DNA of 37,667 nucleotides from an uncultured Flavobacteriaceae bacterium (GCA_913020685.1 CAJWAY010000002.1:1-37667); one strand, 5' to 3'. Shown: positions 1-9,368, counted from the stretch's first letter. A program made the numbers and translations. Notes: generated by a model not told the origin, from the sequence alone.

Positions 1-25
1 CCCCTAAAGTGCTGAACCTTAGGGG
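1..25. terminator. Hairpin near the window edge, possible terminator
   Basis: CCCCTAA (1-7) is the exact reverse complement of TTAGGGG (19-25), with an 11-base loop between them. A T-rich stretch follows on the plus strand (26-40). The hairpin lies just beyond the 3' end of tRNA-Asp, so it could end that transcript or one arriving from outside the window. The left edge is cut, so the stem may be longer than seen. Confidence 0.4.
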
Positions 26-41
26 TTAATTTTTATTTTAG

Positions 42-115
42 CGGTCTGGACGGGACTCGAACCCGCGACCCCATGCGTGACAGGCATGTATTCTAACCAA
101 CTGAACTACCAGACC
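42..115 (-). tRNA. tRNA-Asp (anticodon GTC)
   Basis: The reverse complement folds as a standard 74-base tRNA. The acceptor stem GGTCTGG (115-109) pairs with CCAGACC (49-43) and G is the discriminator. There is a D arm, an anticodon stem CATGC/GCATG around loop CTGTCAC giving anticodon GTC, and a T arm with TTCGAGT. GTC reads the Asp codons GAC and GAT. The 3' CCA is not encoded, so it must be added after transcription. A matching Bacteroidota promoter lies about 16 bases upstream of the tRNA 5' end. Confidence 0.96.
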
Positions 116-131
116 AAAATATCGGTGCGTG

Positions 132-161
132 CAAATATACATCCCATTTTGATTTTGCCAA
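132..161 (-). promoter_or_regulatory. Bacteroidota-type promoter of tRNA-Asp
   Basis: On the minus strand TTG (161-159) is followed by a 19-base spacer and a perfect TAnnTTTG box, TATATTTG (139-132). This matches the -33/-7 consensus known for Bacteroidota primary sigma factor. The start site would fall about 10 bases before the mature tRNA, consistent with a short 5' leader. It is the best complete promoter in the window. Confidence 0.7.
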
Positions 162-191
162 ATTTAAAAACTAACAAAAGAAATCTAGTCC

Positions 192-509
192 CTATAAGAC
201 AGCGTCAAGTGCGTCGGAATAGGCCTTTTTAGGAGCAACACCTACTTGTCTGCCGACCACTTCACCTTTATCGAAAAGCAATACGGTTGGAATGTTACGT
301 ACACCGTATTTTGCAGCATACTCCTGGTGTTGGTCAACATCTAATTTGCCAACCACAGCCTTACCCTCGTAGTCATCACTGATTTCATCAATTATGGGAC
401 CCACCATGCGACATGGTCCACACCAAGCTGCCCAAAAATCTACAATTACGGGTTTATCCGATTTCAAAACCTTTTCTTCAAAGTTTTTGTCGGTAATTTC
501 TAAAGCCAT
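192..509 (-). CDS. trxA: Thioredoxin
   Basis: A 105-residue single-domain thioredoxin, the usual length for the family. The redox motif WCGPC is at residues 29-33, preceded by the conserved DFWA strand, and the cis-proline is P74 in NIPT. Asp25-type and Gly residues of the fold are in place. There is no signal peptide, so it acts in the cytoplasm as a general disulfide reductase for enzymes such as ribonucleotide reductase, itself reduced by thioredoxin reductase. The ATG at 509 gives the standard N terminus. The dnaE stop lies about 100 bases upstream on the same strand, but a near-consensus promoter (544-571) suggests trxA is transcribed on its own. Confidence 0.97.
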   Translation of the reverse strand: MALEITDKNFEEKVLKSDKPVIVDFWAAWCGPCRMVGPIIDEISDDYEGKAVVGKLDVDQHQEYAAKYGVRNIPTVLLFDKGEVVGRQVGVAPKKAYSDALDAVL

Positions 510-543
510 ATTCTTAAAATTTTGTCAAAATTAATCATTTCTA

Positions 544-571
544 AAAATGTAACATTGCTATTATCTATCAA
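544..571 (-). promoter_or_regulatory. Probable promoter of trxA
   Basis: On the minus strand TTG (571-569), then a 17-base spacer, then TACATTTT (551-544), which fits TAnnTTTG at seven of eight positions. The predicted start would leave a leader of about 30 bases before the trxA ATG at 509. It lies in the 99-base gap between dnaE and trxA. Confidence 0.5.
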
Positions 572-608
572 ATTTATTTATTAAAAAATTATAGACCGTA
601 ATACCCTA

Positions 609-3600
609 TTAATTCAATTTATAGTGCCAAGAATTTTCTTCTAGAAGCGATAGCAACTCTTGGGAAATATTAACCTTTTGTTTTCGGCTTGCCATGGTCA
701 ACTTGATTTGTTTTTTTGGATCAATTACATCAAAAAATATTGGTTTATCACCCTTAAAGCCCCTTAGTTCTCTTTTAAGTTGTTTAATACTTTTGGATTC
801 TAGTTGATGGATGTCTACCTGCAAGGTTATTTTTTTTGAGTTTTTTGAAAGTACATCGTGCAACATCTCAAAATTAATAAACTGTATTCTTGGATCTCCC
901 AACCTGCCTGTTTCATGATTTCTCCAGCCCTCTTTGATATTAATTTTTATTCTTATAAACTGATTAGTATTGATAAAATGTTTGAACTTGAGATATTCTT
1001 CACCAAAAATTCTGAATTCAAACTGATCTGAATAATCCTCCAAGGTAAAGCGGCCCCATCCTTTTCCATTTCTGGATTCTAAGTGTTCGATTTCGTTTAC
1101 TATCCCTGCGACATTAATGGTTTTATTAATCAGTGGTCTCAGTTCTTTGAGTTGAAACAAATTTGCACTGGTAAACCATTGCATCTCCTTTTTAAAATCA
1201 TCCAATGGATGACCTGAAATGAATATTCCCACAACCTCTCTCTCTTTCTTTAGTTTACTCAAGTTGTCCCATTCCTCAAATGGAGGGATGACCAACTCTT
1301 GATAAACTTGATCTATACTCTCGCCAAAAAGACTAGTTTGAGCTGAATTTTGACTTTCCTGAAACTTAGAACCAAATCTAATCACCTTTTCAAGAAAAAT
1401 AACACCATCTCCATCGGGATTAAAATACTGTGCCCTATGGGTTCCTTCAAAAGAATCAAATGCTCCAGCCAAGGCCAAATTTTCAAATGCTTTTTTATTA
1501 GCGGCCCTCAAGTCAACTTTTTTTACCAAGTCAAAAATACTCTCATATGGGGAGTCTCTTCTATGCTCAATAATGGTCTCTACAGCTCCTTTTCCAACAC
1601 CCTTAATCGCTCCCATACCAAAACGGATCGCGTTCTCATCGTTAACATTAAACTTATAAAAAGACTCGTTGACGTCTGGTCCCAATACCTTGATCCCCAT
1701 CCTCTTACACTCTTCCATAAAAAAGGTAACTTGTTTGATGTCATTCATATTATTTGATAGAACGGCAGCCATATATTCTGCTGGATAGTGTGCTTTTAGA
1801 TAAGCTGTCTGATATCCAATCCATGCATAACATGTCGAGTGGGATTTGTTAAAAGCATAAGACGCAAATGCTTCCCAATCCTTCCATATTTTATTCAAAA
1901 CCTCCTTAGGATGATTGTTGGATTCACCTCCTTCTATGAACTTGGGTTTGAGTTTCTGCAATAACGTAAAAATCTTTTTTCCCATTGCTTTTCGCAGCAA
2001 ATCAGCATCACCTTTGGAAAATCCTGCCAATTTTTGAGATAACAACATAACCTGCTCTTGATAGACTGTGATCCCATAGGTTTCTTTGAGGTACTCCTCC
2101 ATCTCAGGTAAATCATACTTGATCACTTCCTCTCCCTTTTTTCGGGCGACAAAGCTAGGAATATATTCCAAGGGCCCAGGTCTATATAAGGCATTCATTG
2201 CAATCAAATCAGCAAAAACATTGGGTTTTAAATCTTTCAAATACTTTTGCATACCAATGGATTCATATTGAAAAATTCCTACCGTTTCACCCTTTTGAAA
2301 CAACTCGTAAGTTAATCGATCATCTAACGGGAATTCGTCAGGATCCAGATCAATACCATAACGGTACTTTACCAGTTGAACCGTGTCCTTAATCAATGTC
2401 AAGGTTTTCAAGCCCAAAAAATCCATTTTTAGTAGTCCTGCCTCCTCGACAACAGCATTGTCAAACTGAGTCACATTCAACTCAGAGTCTTTTGCAGCAG
2501 CAATAGGAACAAAATTTGTAATATCATCGGGGGTTATAATTACTCCACATGCATGTGTACCAGTATTTCGTATGGAACCTTCCAACACCTTGGCCTGCTG
2601 TAATGTTTGCCCTGCTAAGTCATCTCCCTGAAAAATTTCCTGTAATTCTTTGACTTGATTGAACTCCTCCATTCTTAGATTTTCTTTAAGCTCCTTGTCC
2701 TCCGATGAGAAAATTTTTACCAGTTTAATGTTAGGAACCAGCTTTGCAATTCGGTCTGCTTCTCCCAAGGAAAGATCCAAAACCCTTGCGGTGTCCCTGA
2801 TGGAGGACTTGGCGGCCATCGTTCCGTAGGTAATGATTTGGGCAACCTGATTGGCACCGTATTTTTCAATCACATAGTCCATTACTTTTCCTCTCCCCTC
2901 ATCGTCGAAATCAATATCAATATCGGGCATGCTTACTCGATCGGGATTGAGAAAACGCTCAAAAAGTAAATCATATTTAATGGGATCCAAGTTTGTAATC
3001 CCAAGGCTATATGCCACTACTGATCCTGCAGCCGAACCCCTTCCAGGCCCAACAGAAACTCCCATTTTACGTGCGGCATCTATAAGGTCTTGCACTATCA
3101 AAAAATACCCTGGGTAACCTGTATTAGCAATTACTTCCAATTCAAAATCTAAACGTTCTTGAATCTCATCGCCAATCTCTCCGTAACGTCTTTTTGCACC
3201 CTTTAAGGTCAAATGTCTCAGAAACTTGTTTTCTTTATCCTTGGAATCATTGGAAGTGTCTTCAGAGAAACTATCAGGGATATCGAATTTGGGAAGCAAA
3301 ACCTCTCGGGCCAAATCAAAGGGTTCTACTTTATCTATGACCTCTTGTATATTAATTATCGCCTGAGGTAGATCATAAAATATTTTTTTCATCTCTGACT
3401 GTGACTTAAAATAATATTCTTGATTAGGGAGGCCAAAACGGAAGCCTCTTCCTCTCCCTATGGGAGTAGCTTGTTTCTCTCCCTCTTTAACACAGAGTAA
3501 AATATCGTGGGCATTTGCCTCGGCTTTGCTTGTATAGTAAGAATTGTTAGTTGCCAAGATCTTAATTTGGTGTTTTTTGGCAAAATTAATTAGAACCTGA

Positions 3601-4940
3601 TTGGCGCGCTTTTCATCCTCCTGGCCATGTCGCATTAGCTCAATGTATAAATCATCTTTAAATTGTTTACTCCACCATTGCAGGGCCTCCTCTGCCTGTT
3701 TATCTCCTAAATTAAGTATTTTGGAAGGCACTTCTCCATACAAGTTTCCAGTCAAAACAATCAAATCAGATTTGTATTGTTCAACAATTTTTTTGTCAAT
3801 CCTAGGTACATAGTAAAATCCTTTTGTATATGCAATAGAACTCATTTTGGAGAGGTTTTCAAAACCTTTCTTATTTTTGGCTATAAAAACAATTTGATAT
3901 CCGTTGTCTCTTCTAGATCGATCTTGATGATCCTCACAAACGAATAACTCACAACCCAGGATGGGTTTAATTTGATCGGCCCCCTCTGCTAAATCAGAAT
4001 TATGTTTTTTGATAGCTTTGATGAAGTGGAAGGCTCCCATCAAATTAGCATGATCAGTGAGACTTAATGCCTGCATTTTATCATCAGCCGCTGCTTTAAC
4101 CAAATCATCAATTCTGCTGGTGGATTGTAAAATGGAATACTGAGAATGGGAATGGAGATGAACAAAAGGTGTATTTTGGAGAATCTCCTCCTCAGCATGA
4201 GAATATTTTTTTGAGGATCCCTCATCGGTTTTGGCCAATTTAACCAATCTTTTAGAGGCAGCTTTTAAATTAAGGTGTTTTAAACCGATGCCCTTAACGG
4301 GTTGATCCAAGACTTCAGTTAGGTATTGCAAAATATCCCCTTTATTTTTTAAAACCTCAGGCTGCATTGCACCCTGCCGAAAAAGCTCAAAAAAACAACG
4401 TGCAGTTGCCTCAACATCAGCAGTGGCGTTGTGGGCCTCCTCAAAATGATCATTGAAAAGATGAAAATGAAGTTCGCCAAGGGTGGGTAATTTAAATTTC
4501 CCCCCTCTTCCCCCAGCTAATTGACAAAGTGACGCAGTTTGCTCTGTACAGGTATCTATAACGGGTAAGTTGTCCAGCGGATTATGATCCCCCAATCTTA
4601 AAAATTCCGCCCCCATGATGTTAAGATCAAATTTTACGTTGTGCCCTCCTACGAATTCACATTGATTCAGTATCAACCGAAATTTTTCTAATACCTCCGA
4701 TAAGGGGATGCCTTCTTTTTTGGCAAGTGCAGTAGAAATTCCATGAATTATTTCAGAATCATAAGGAATTGTATAACCGTCTGGTATTACCAAATAATCC
4801 TCGTGAGAAATACAATTTCCACCTTTATCATGTAATTGCCAAGCAATTTGTACGCACCTTGGCCAATTGTTAACATCTGTCAACGGTGCATTCCAGTCCC
4901 CAGGAAGTCCAGTAGTTTCAGTGTCGAAGATCAAAAACAT
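609..4940 (-). CDS. dnaE: DNA polymerase III subunit alpha with fused N-terminal proofreading exonuclease
   Basis: A 1443-residue replicative polymerase. Residues 1-190 form a DnaQ-type DEDDh 3'-5' exonuclease: DTE at 6-8, D105 in GHNVKFD, then H170 and D175. A PHP domain follows (about 259-540; HLHSHS at 261-266). The palm carries PDIDIDF at 672-678, with catalytic D673 and D675, and the third Asp at D840 (KMDFLGL). A helix-hairpin-helix is near 1106-1125, a clamp-binding motif QTSLFG is at 1201-1206, and an OB-fold region lies about 1250-1360. Usual DnaE is about 1160 residues, the excess being the exonuclease. The PHP ND-x-HY motif reads NNSYY (465-469), so PHP metal binding is probably lost. 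From memory, this layout is normal for flavobacterial DnaE. The gene is divergent from mfd. Confidence 0.97.
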   Translation of the reverse strand: MFLIFDTETTGLPGDWNAPLTDVNNWPRCVQIAWQLHDKGGNCISHEDYLVIPDGYTIPYDSEIIHGISTALAKKEGIPLSEVLEKFRLILNQCEFVGGHNVKFDLNIMGAEFLRLGDHNPLDNLPVIDTCTEQTASLCQLAGGRGGKFKLPTLGELHFHLFNDHFEEAHNATADVEATARCFFELFRQGAMQPEVLKNKGDILQYLTEVLDQPVKGIGLKHLNLKAASKRLVKLAKTDEGSSKKYSHAEEEILQNTPFVHLHSHSQYSILQSTSRIDDLVKAAADDKMQALSLTDHANLMGAFHFIKAIKKHNSDLAEGADQIKPILGCELFVCEDHQDRSRRDNGYQIVFIAKNKKGFENLSKMSSIAYTKGFYYVPRIDKKIVEQYKSDLIVLTGNLYGEVPSKILNLGDKQAEEALQWWSKQFKDDLYIELMRHGQEDEKRANQVLINFAKKHQIKILATNNSYYTSKAEANAHDILLCVKEGEKQATPIGRGRGFRFGLPNQEYYFKSQSEMKKIFYDLPQAIINIQEVIDKVEPFDLAREVLLPKFDIPDSFSEDTSNDSKDKENKFLRHLTLKGAKRRYGEIGDEIQERLDFELEVIANTGYPGYFLIVQDLIDAARKMGVSVGPGRGSAAGSVVAYSLGITNLDPIKYDLLFERFLNPDRVSMPDIDIDFDDEGRGKVMDYVIEKYGANQVAQIITYGTMAAKSSIRDTARVLDLSLGEADRIAKLVPNIKLVKIFSSEDKELKENLRMEEFNQVKELQEIFQGDDLAGQTLQQAKVLEGSIRNTGTHACGVIITPDDITNFVPIAAAKDSELNVTQFDNAVVEEAGLLKMDFLGLKTLTLIKDTVQLVKYRYGIDLDPDEFPLDDRLTYELFQKGETVGIFQYESIGMQKYLKDLKPNVFADLIAMNALYRPGPLEYIPSFVARKKGEEVIKYDLPEMEEYLKETYGITVYQEQVMLLSQKLAGFSKGDADLLRKAMGKKIFTLLQKLKPKFIEGGESNNHPKEVLNKIWKDWEAFASYAFNKSHSTCYAWIGYQTAYLKAHYPAEYMAAVLSNNMNDIKQVTFFMEECKRMGIKVLGPDVNESFYKFNVNDENAIRFGMGAIKGVGKGAVETIIEHRRDSPYESIFDLVKKVDLRAANKKAFENLALAGAFDSFEGTHRAQYFNPDGDGVIFLEKVIRFGSKFQESQNSAQTSLFGESIDQVYQELVIPPFEEWDNLSKLKKEREVVGIFISGHPLDDFKKEMQWFTSANLFQLKELRPLINKTINVAGIVNEIEHLESRNGKGWGRFTLEDYSDQFEFRIFGEEYLKFKHFINTNQFIRIKINIKEGWRNHETGRLGDPRIQFINFEMLHDVLSKNSKKITLQVDIHQLESKSIKQLKRELRGFKGDKPIFFDVIDPKKQIKLTMASRKQKVNISQELLSLLEENSWHYKLN

Positions 4941-5062
4941 GGGAATTAATATATATTACTAAAATACTTTATTGTATTTTTAAATTTGTATTGAATTGTT
5001 AGTAGTTATCAACCATAAAAAAGTTTTAAGCATAGACTTTTTTATGGGAATGAAAACTATAT
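4941..5062. other. Divergent intergenic region between dnaE and mfd
   Basis: A 122-base AT-rich gap that must hold both promoters. It contains a perfect -7-like TAAATTTG (4981-4988, plus strand) without a TTG at the right distance, and an inverted repeat AAAATAC/GTATTTT (4961-4967 and 4974-4980) near the dnaE start. A second TATATTTG (5058-5065) overlaps the TTG start of mfd and is probably chance. No clear dnaE promoter was recognised. Confidence 0.3.
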
Positions 5063-8000
5063 TTGTTAAAAAAAATTATCGAACATCTGTTTGATAAAAT
5101 TTCCCAAACACGCAGTCAAAAGGCTTTTGAAATAGCACTTTTGCAGGAAGGCTGTTGCCAAGTCAAAGGGTTGGTCGGCTCCGGGATGAGTTTTAAGCTG
5201 GTTTCCGCTTTTAAAAATCTAAACCGTACTTTTTTGGTGGTGCTGGACAATGCCGAACAAGCAGCATTTCATCTTAATGACTTTGAACAGATGCTCTCAA
5301 AAAAAGAAGTACTCTTTTTCCCTGCAAGCTTCAAAGAAGCATACAACCCGGGGGCTACAGATAATGCCAATGTGCTATTGAGGTCTGAGGTGCTTAAAAA
5401 ACTTAGTTTTTCAAAAAAGAAAAAAATCATTGTCACCTACCCCCAAGCCCTTTTTGAAAAAGTCATCTCACCTCACAACTTAAAAAGAAAAACAATAACC
5501 ATTAAAATGGGTGATGTTTTAGGTTTGGATTTTGTTAATGAGACCCTTTTTGAATATGGCTTTGACCGGGTCAACTTCGTCACTCAACCTGGAGAATTTT
5601 CTGTAAGAGGTGGGATCATAGATGTTTTTTCTTTCGCTTTCCAACACCCCTATCGTATTGAGTTTTTTGATGATGAAATTGAAAGCCTGAGAAGTTTTGA
5701 TGTAAATACCCAACTTTCCATTAGCCCGACGGATCGAATTGATTTGTTGCCCAACACCAATGAAATTTCTTTTAGTGAAAAACGTAATTCACTTATTGAC
5801 TCATTACCCCAAAATAGTACTGTGGTTTTTAACCAACTTGACCATTGCCTGGAGTGTATCGATAACTTTTGGGTTAAAGCTTCCAAAAAATTCGAATCAT
5901 TGAAAACCAAAGCTCAATATCCTCCAAAAGTTTTGTTTATGAGCGCCGAAGAGCTCATGGAATGTCTGGAAAAACAAAGTATTGTTTTGATAAATAACTC
6001 AGATCAATTTAAGCCCAAGGTTCGTATAAATGCCAAACAAAGCCCCCAGCCCCCTATAAATAAGCAGTTTGATAGACTAGTTCAAATCCTAAAAGATAAC
6101 CAGGCCTCTGGTTTTGAAAATTATATTTTTTGTTCAAACGATGCCCAACGTAAGCGATTCAATGAAATATTGGAGGAGATTGAAGCGGAGATACATTACA
6201 AGACTCAAGTTTGTGCCCTTTTTGAAGGTTTTGAAGATGTCGAAGCTGGATTTTCCTGTTTTACAGATCACCAAATTTTTGAACGCTATCACAAATTCAA
6301 ACTGCGCTCGGCTGCTGCCAAAAAAGATATGTTGACCCTCAAAGAATTGACCCATCTTAAAATTGGGGATTTTGTTACCCATATTGACCATGGGATTGGG
6401 AAGTTCGGAGGTCTTCAAAAAATCAATGTTAATGAGGTTATACAAGAGGCTATAAAATTAAGTTATAAAGGGGGAGATACCCTCTACCTCAGTATTCATT
6501 CTCTTCATAAAATTGCGAAATTTAATGGTAAAGATGGTCATGTTCCAAAACTCAACAAACTCGGATCCAAATCATGGAAAGCACTTAAACAAAAAACAAA
6601 AACCAAGGTCAAGGCAATTGCTTTTGACCTAATCAAACTATACGCCAAAAGAAAGGAAAAAATTGGCCACGCTTTTCCCCCAGATAGTTATTTGCAGTCG
6701 GAATTGGAGGCTTCATTTATGTTTGAAGACACTCCCGACCAAAGTAAAGCCACTGCTGAGGTGAAAGGAGACATGGAGAAAGAACGACCGATGGATAGAC
6801 TGGTATGCGGGGATGTAGGTTTTGGGAAAACTGAAGTCGCAATACGCGCTGCCTTTAAAGCTGCCGATGATAGTAAACAAGTGGCTGTTTTAGTTCCAAC
6901 AACAATATTGGCATATCAGCACCATAAAACGTTTTCAAACAGATTAAAGGAATTGCCAATAAAGGTTGAGTACCTAAATCGTTTTCGTTCGACCAAGGAC
7001 CGAAAAATAATCTTGGAAGAACTTGAATTAGGTAAAATAGATATCTTGATTGGCACACATCAATTGGTAAACAAAACTGTAAAATTTAAAGATTTGGGGT
7101 TGCTGATTGTTGACGAAGAGCAAAAATTCGGAGTTGCAGTAAAAGAAAAATTACGTGACATTAAAACAAATGTTGACGTTTTGACCCTTTCTGCCACCCC
7201 CATACCAAGAACCTTACAATTCAGTTTGATGGCTGCCAGAGACCTATCAGTCATCGCCACCCCACCTCCGAATCGATACCCTATTGAGAGCGAGGTAGTT
7301 CGTTTCAACGAATCCCTAATTAGAGATGCCGTTCAATATGAATTACAAAGAGGAGGACAAATCTATTTTATTCACAATCGGGTAGAAAACATACAAGAAG
7401 TCGCTGGAATGTTGCAGCGACTGATCCCTGATGCACGCATTGCAATTGGCCACGGACAAATGGAGGGAAACCGATTGGAAAAAGCCCTAATCGGTTTTAT
7501 GGAGGGACAATCGGACATATTGATCGCAACAACGATAATAGAAAATGGACTGGATGTCCCAAATGCAAATACAATTTTTATCAATAATGCTAATAGTTTT
7601 GGACTGAGTGATTTGCATCAAATGAGAGGAAGAGTGGGTAGAAGTAACAAAAAAGCGTTTTGTTATTTTATTACCCCACCTTTGAGTGCTATGGCCTCCG
7701 ATGCAAAAAAAAGAATCAACACCATTGCACAATTCTCAGAGTTAGGAGCCGGTATCCACATTGCCATGAAAGACCTAGAGATTAGGGGTGCAGGAGATCT
7801 GTTGGGAGGAGAACAAAGTGGCTTCATCAACGAGATAGGTTTCGAAACTTACCAGAAAATTTTGGAGGAAGCAATAAATGAGTTGAAAGAAAACGAGTTC
7901 AAAACCCTATTCGAGGACCAAGATAAGTCATTGGAAAAAAACTATGTTAAAGAGGTTCAAATTGACACTGATTTTGAAATTTTATTTCCGGATGATTATA

Positions 8001-8413
8001 TTAATGTAGTAAATGAGAGATTAGTTCTTTATGATGAGTTAAGTAAGATAAAAGACGAAGAAGGATTGATACATTTTCAAAAAAATCTAGAGGATCGCTT
8101 TGGCAAAATTCCTGCGGAGGGAGAGGATCTTTTGAGTACACTTCGACTCAAATGGCTTGCTTCTAAAATGGGATTAGAGAGACTCATCATTAAAAACAAA
8201 AAATGTGTAGGTTACTTTTTGTCCAATCAGCAAAGTGATTTCTACCAAAGTCCAGTTTTTAATAAAATACTATTTGGTATTCAAAAAGACCCTAAAAAAT
8301 ACAGTATGAAAGAAAAGGAAACCAGAAATGGTTTAAGACTTTTAATAGTTTTAGATAAAGTGTATAGCGTCGAAGAGCTTCTAGTTCGACTCAAAGACTT
8401 AATGAGAAACTAA
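5063..8413 (+). CDS. mfd: Transcription-repair coupling factor Mfd
   Basis: A 1116-residue DNA translocase that removes RNA polymerase stalled at lesions and recruits UvrA. UvrB-like N-terminal module near 170-215 (GEFSVRGGIIDVF), RNA-polymerase-interacting domain about 425-485 (HIDHGIGKFGG), RecG-like motor with Walker A GDVGFGKT (583-590), DEEQ box (684-687), SATPIPRTL, a GRVGRS motif VI, and a C-terminal TRCF domain. The length is normal. The only canonical start in frame before residue 42 is TTG at 5063, and a TGA lies in frame at 5051. An ATG at 5050 would be in frame if the A8 run just after 5067 had seven bases, giving MKTIFVKKIIEHL; either start is possible. The 3' end overlaps the convergent ACT-domain gene by four bases. 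Confidence 0.96.
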   Translation: MLKKIIEHLFDKISQTRSQKAFEIALLQEGCCQVKGLVGSGMSFKLVSAFKNLNRTFLVVLDNAEQAAFHLNDFEQMLSKKEVLFFPASFKEAYNPGATDNANVLLRSEVLKKLSFSKKKKIIVTYPQALFEKVISPHNLKRKTITIKMGDVLGLDFVNETLFEYGFDRVNFVTQPGEFSVRGGIIDVFSFAFQHPYRIEFFDDEIESLRSFDVNTQLSISPTDRIDLLPNTNEISFSEKRNSLIDSLPQNSTVVFNQLDHCLECIDNFWVKASKKFESLKTKAQYPPKVLFMSAEELMECLEKQSIVLINNSDQFKPKVRINAKQSPQPPINKQFDRLVQILKDNQASGFENYIFCSNDAQRKRFNEILEEIEAEIHYKTQVCALFEGFEDVEAGFSCFTDHQIFERYHKFKLRSAAAKKDMLTLKELTHLKIGDFVTHIDHGIGKFGGLQKINVNEVIQEAIKLSYKGGDTLYLSIHSLHKIAKFNGKDGHVPKLNKLGSKSWKALKQKTKTKVKAIAFDLIKLYAKRKEKIGHAFPPDSYLQSELEASFMFEDTPDQSKATAEVKGDMEKERPMDRLVCGDVGFGKTEVAIRAAFKAADDSKQVAVLVPTTILAYQHHKTFSNRLKELPIKVEYLNRFRSTKDRKIILEELELGKIDILIGTHQLVNKTVKFKDLGLLIVDEEQKFGVAVKEKLRDIKTNVDVLTLSATPIPRTLQFSLMAARDLSVIATPPPNRYPIESEVVRFNESLIRDAVQYELQRGGQIYFIHNRVENIQEVAGMLQRLIPDARIAIGHGQMEGNRLEKALIGFMEGQSDILIATTIIENGLDVPNANTIFINNANSFGLSDLHQMRGRVGRSNKKAFCYFITPPLSAMASDAKKRINTIAQFSELGAGIHIAMKDLEIRGAGDLLGGEQSGFINEIGFETYQKILEEAINELKENEFKTLFEDQDKSLEKNYVKEVQIDTDFEILFPDDYINVVNERLVLYDELSKIKDEEGLIHFQKNLEDRFGKIPAEGEDLLSTLRLKWLASKMGLERLIIKNKKCVGYFLSNQQSDFYQSPVFNKILFGIQKDPKKYSMKEKETRNGLRLLIVLDKVYSVEELLVRLKDLMRN

Positions 8414-9069
8414 AGTGATTTTAGATTTTTGATGACCTCAAAGGCAACATTGACTGAATCTTCATGCATCAATATGGTAAATTCGTTGGATGTAGATATA
8501 ACCTCATTAATGTTGACCCCCTCCCAAGAGAGCCTTTGAAAAATAAAATAATAAATCCCTGGAATTTTAACATTGTCGTTTGGTAGTTTGACCGTTATTG
8601 CTGATAAGTTATCAATTTTATCCAAGCAAATTTCATCACCAAACAAACCTTCAATTAAAGGAGCCAAATTACTACTGACTACAATGTTTGATTCACCAAC
8701 CCCTCTGGAGGAAGTGTAGAAAATATCTTTTTTGTCTTTAATCGCAGCAAGAAATTCCGCCTGCGCCAACAAAAGTGTTTCAGAAAGTTTGAAACAATAG
8801 TCAGTCAAAGAGGATCGAACGGTAATATCTCCTAAATTTCTCAAAACACTTACTATCTTGTGGGTGGAAAGAAACTCCTCGTTATCTGATATTCGCTTGA
8901 GTGCCATCACGATAGCTCCATTCCTTGCTGGTTTACGTAATGCTTTTTCTATTTCGGGCTGAATCTCCCTAGCCAGAGAGGTTAGATTAATAATTCTTTG
9001 AGAAAGAGCTGTAGATAAATAGGGCTTAGTCTTGACGTATTCCGATACTTGCGAAGCAATTGTTTTCAA
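8410..9069 (-). CDS. ACT-domain protein (often labelled aspartate kinase), not a full kinase
   Basis: 219 residues. The C-terminal third (about 155-219; SAITVKLP, GVNINEVIST, EFTILM) reads like the regulatory ACT repeats of aspartokinase. The N-terminal 60 residues are helical and could form a winged-helix-like fold. There is no amino-acid-kinase catalytic domain, so it cannot phosphorylate aspartate. From memory, close relatives in Flavobacteriia are about the same length and are commonly annotated aspartate kinase by homology to the ACT part alone. A small-molecule sensor or regulator is a reasonable inference but unproven. It converges on mfd with a four-base overlap (8410-8413), and a TAACTTTG -7 box lies upstream. 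Confidence 0.75.
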   Translation of the reverse strand: MKTIASQVSEYVKTKPYLSTALSQRIINLTSLAREIQPEIEKALRKPARNGAIVMALKRISDNEEFLSTHKIVSVLRNLGDITVRSSLTDYCFKLSETLLLAQAEFLAAIKDKKDIFYTSSRGVGESNIVVSSNLAPLIEGLFGDEICLDKIDNLSAITVKLPNDNVKIPGIYYFIFQRLSWEGVNINEVISTSNEFTILMHEDSVNVAFEVIKNLKSL

Positions 9070-9368
9070 TTTGCCATGTTTTATGAATAAACAAAGTTAT
9101 GAATATTAAACATAATGTTTGTTTTACAACATTTCATCCAAAAGTATAAAATGCTTCCCTTATATCATTCTTTTACAATTTAGAATGGTCAAAATAAGCA
9201 ATCAAGTAAAACATTAATCAACCTCAATTCCATAGACTGAAAATAATTAACCTTTTTCAATCTTTATCTTTATTATGGGCTAGTGAAATATTTATGGGTA
9301 TTTAATCACGATTTAAAATTAAATTCTCGGCTGGTAAATAAAATCCTTATTTTTACCAAAAGATGTAA
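9070..9368. other. Divergent intergenic region between the ACT-domain gene and metG
   Basis: About 300 AT-rich bases with no convincing gene. For the minus-strand gene there is a -7-like TAACTTTG (9099-9092) without a clear -33. A short palindrome AAACAT-A-ATGTTT sits at 9108-9120. Just before metG, GGTAAATAA (9333-9341) can pair imperfectly with TTATTTTTACC (9347-9357), a small hairpin 11 bases upstream of the start codon. I could not place a confident metG promoter. Confidence 0.3.
9092..9099 (-). promoter_or_regulatory. Possible -7 box of the ACT-domain gene
   Basis: TAACTTTG on the minus strand matches TAnnTTTG exactly and lies 22 bases upstream of the ATG at 9069. No TTG is present 17-19 bases further upstream, so the call rests on the -7 element alone. 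Confidence 0.3.

Noticed and set aside
1350..1757. 135-codon plus-strand frame opposite dnaE
   Set aside because: It lies fully inside the dnaE coding region on the other strand, with no recognisable domain; a shadow of the real gene.
5058..5065. TATATTTG box as mfd promoter
   Set aside because: It contains the TTG start codon itself, so the mRNA would begin inside the gene; no -33 element; probably chance in AT-rich DNA.
6134..6445. 103-codon minus-strand frame inside mfd
   Set aside because: Antisense to a well-supported gene with intact motifs; no independent evidence.
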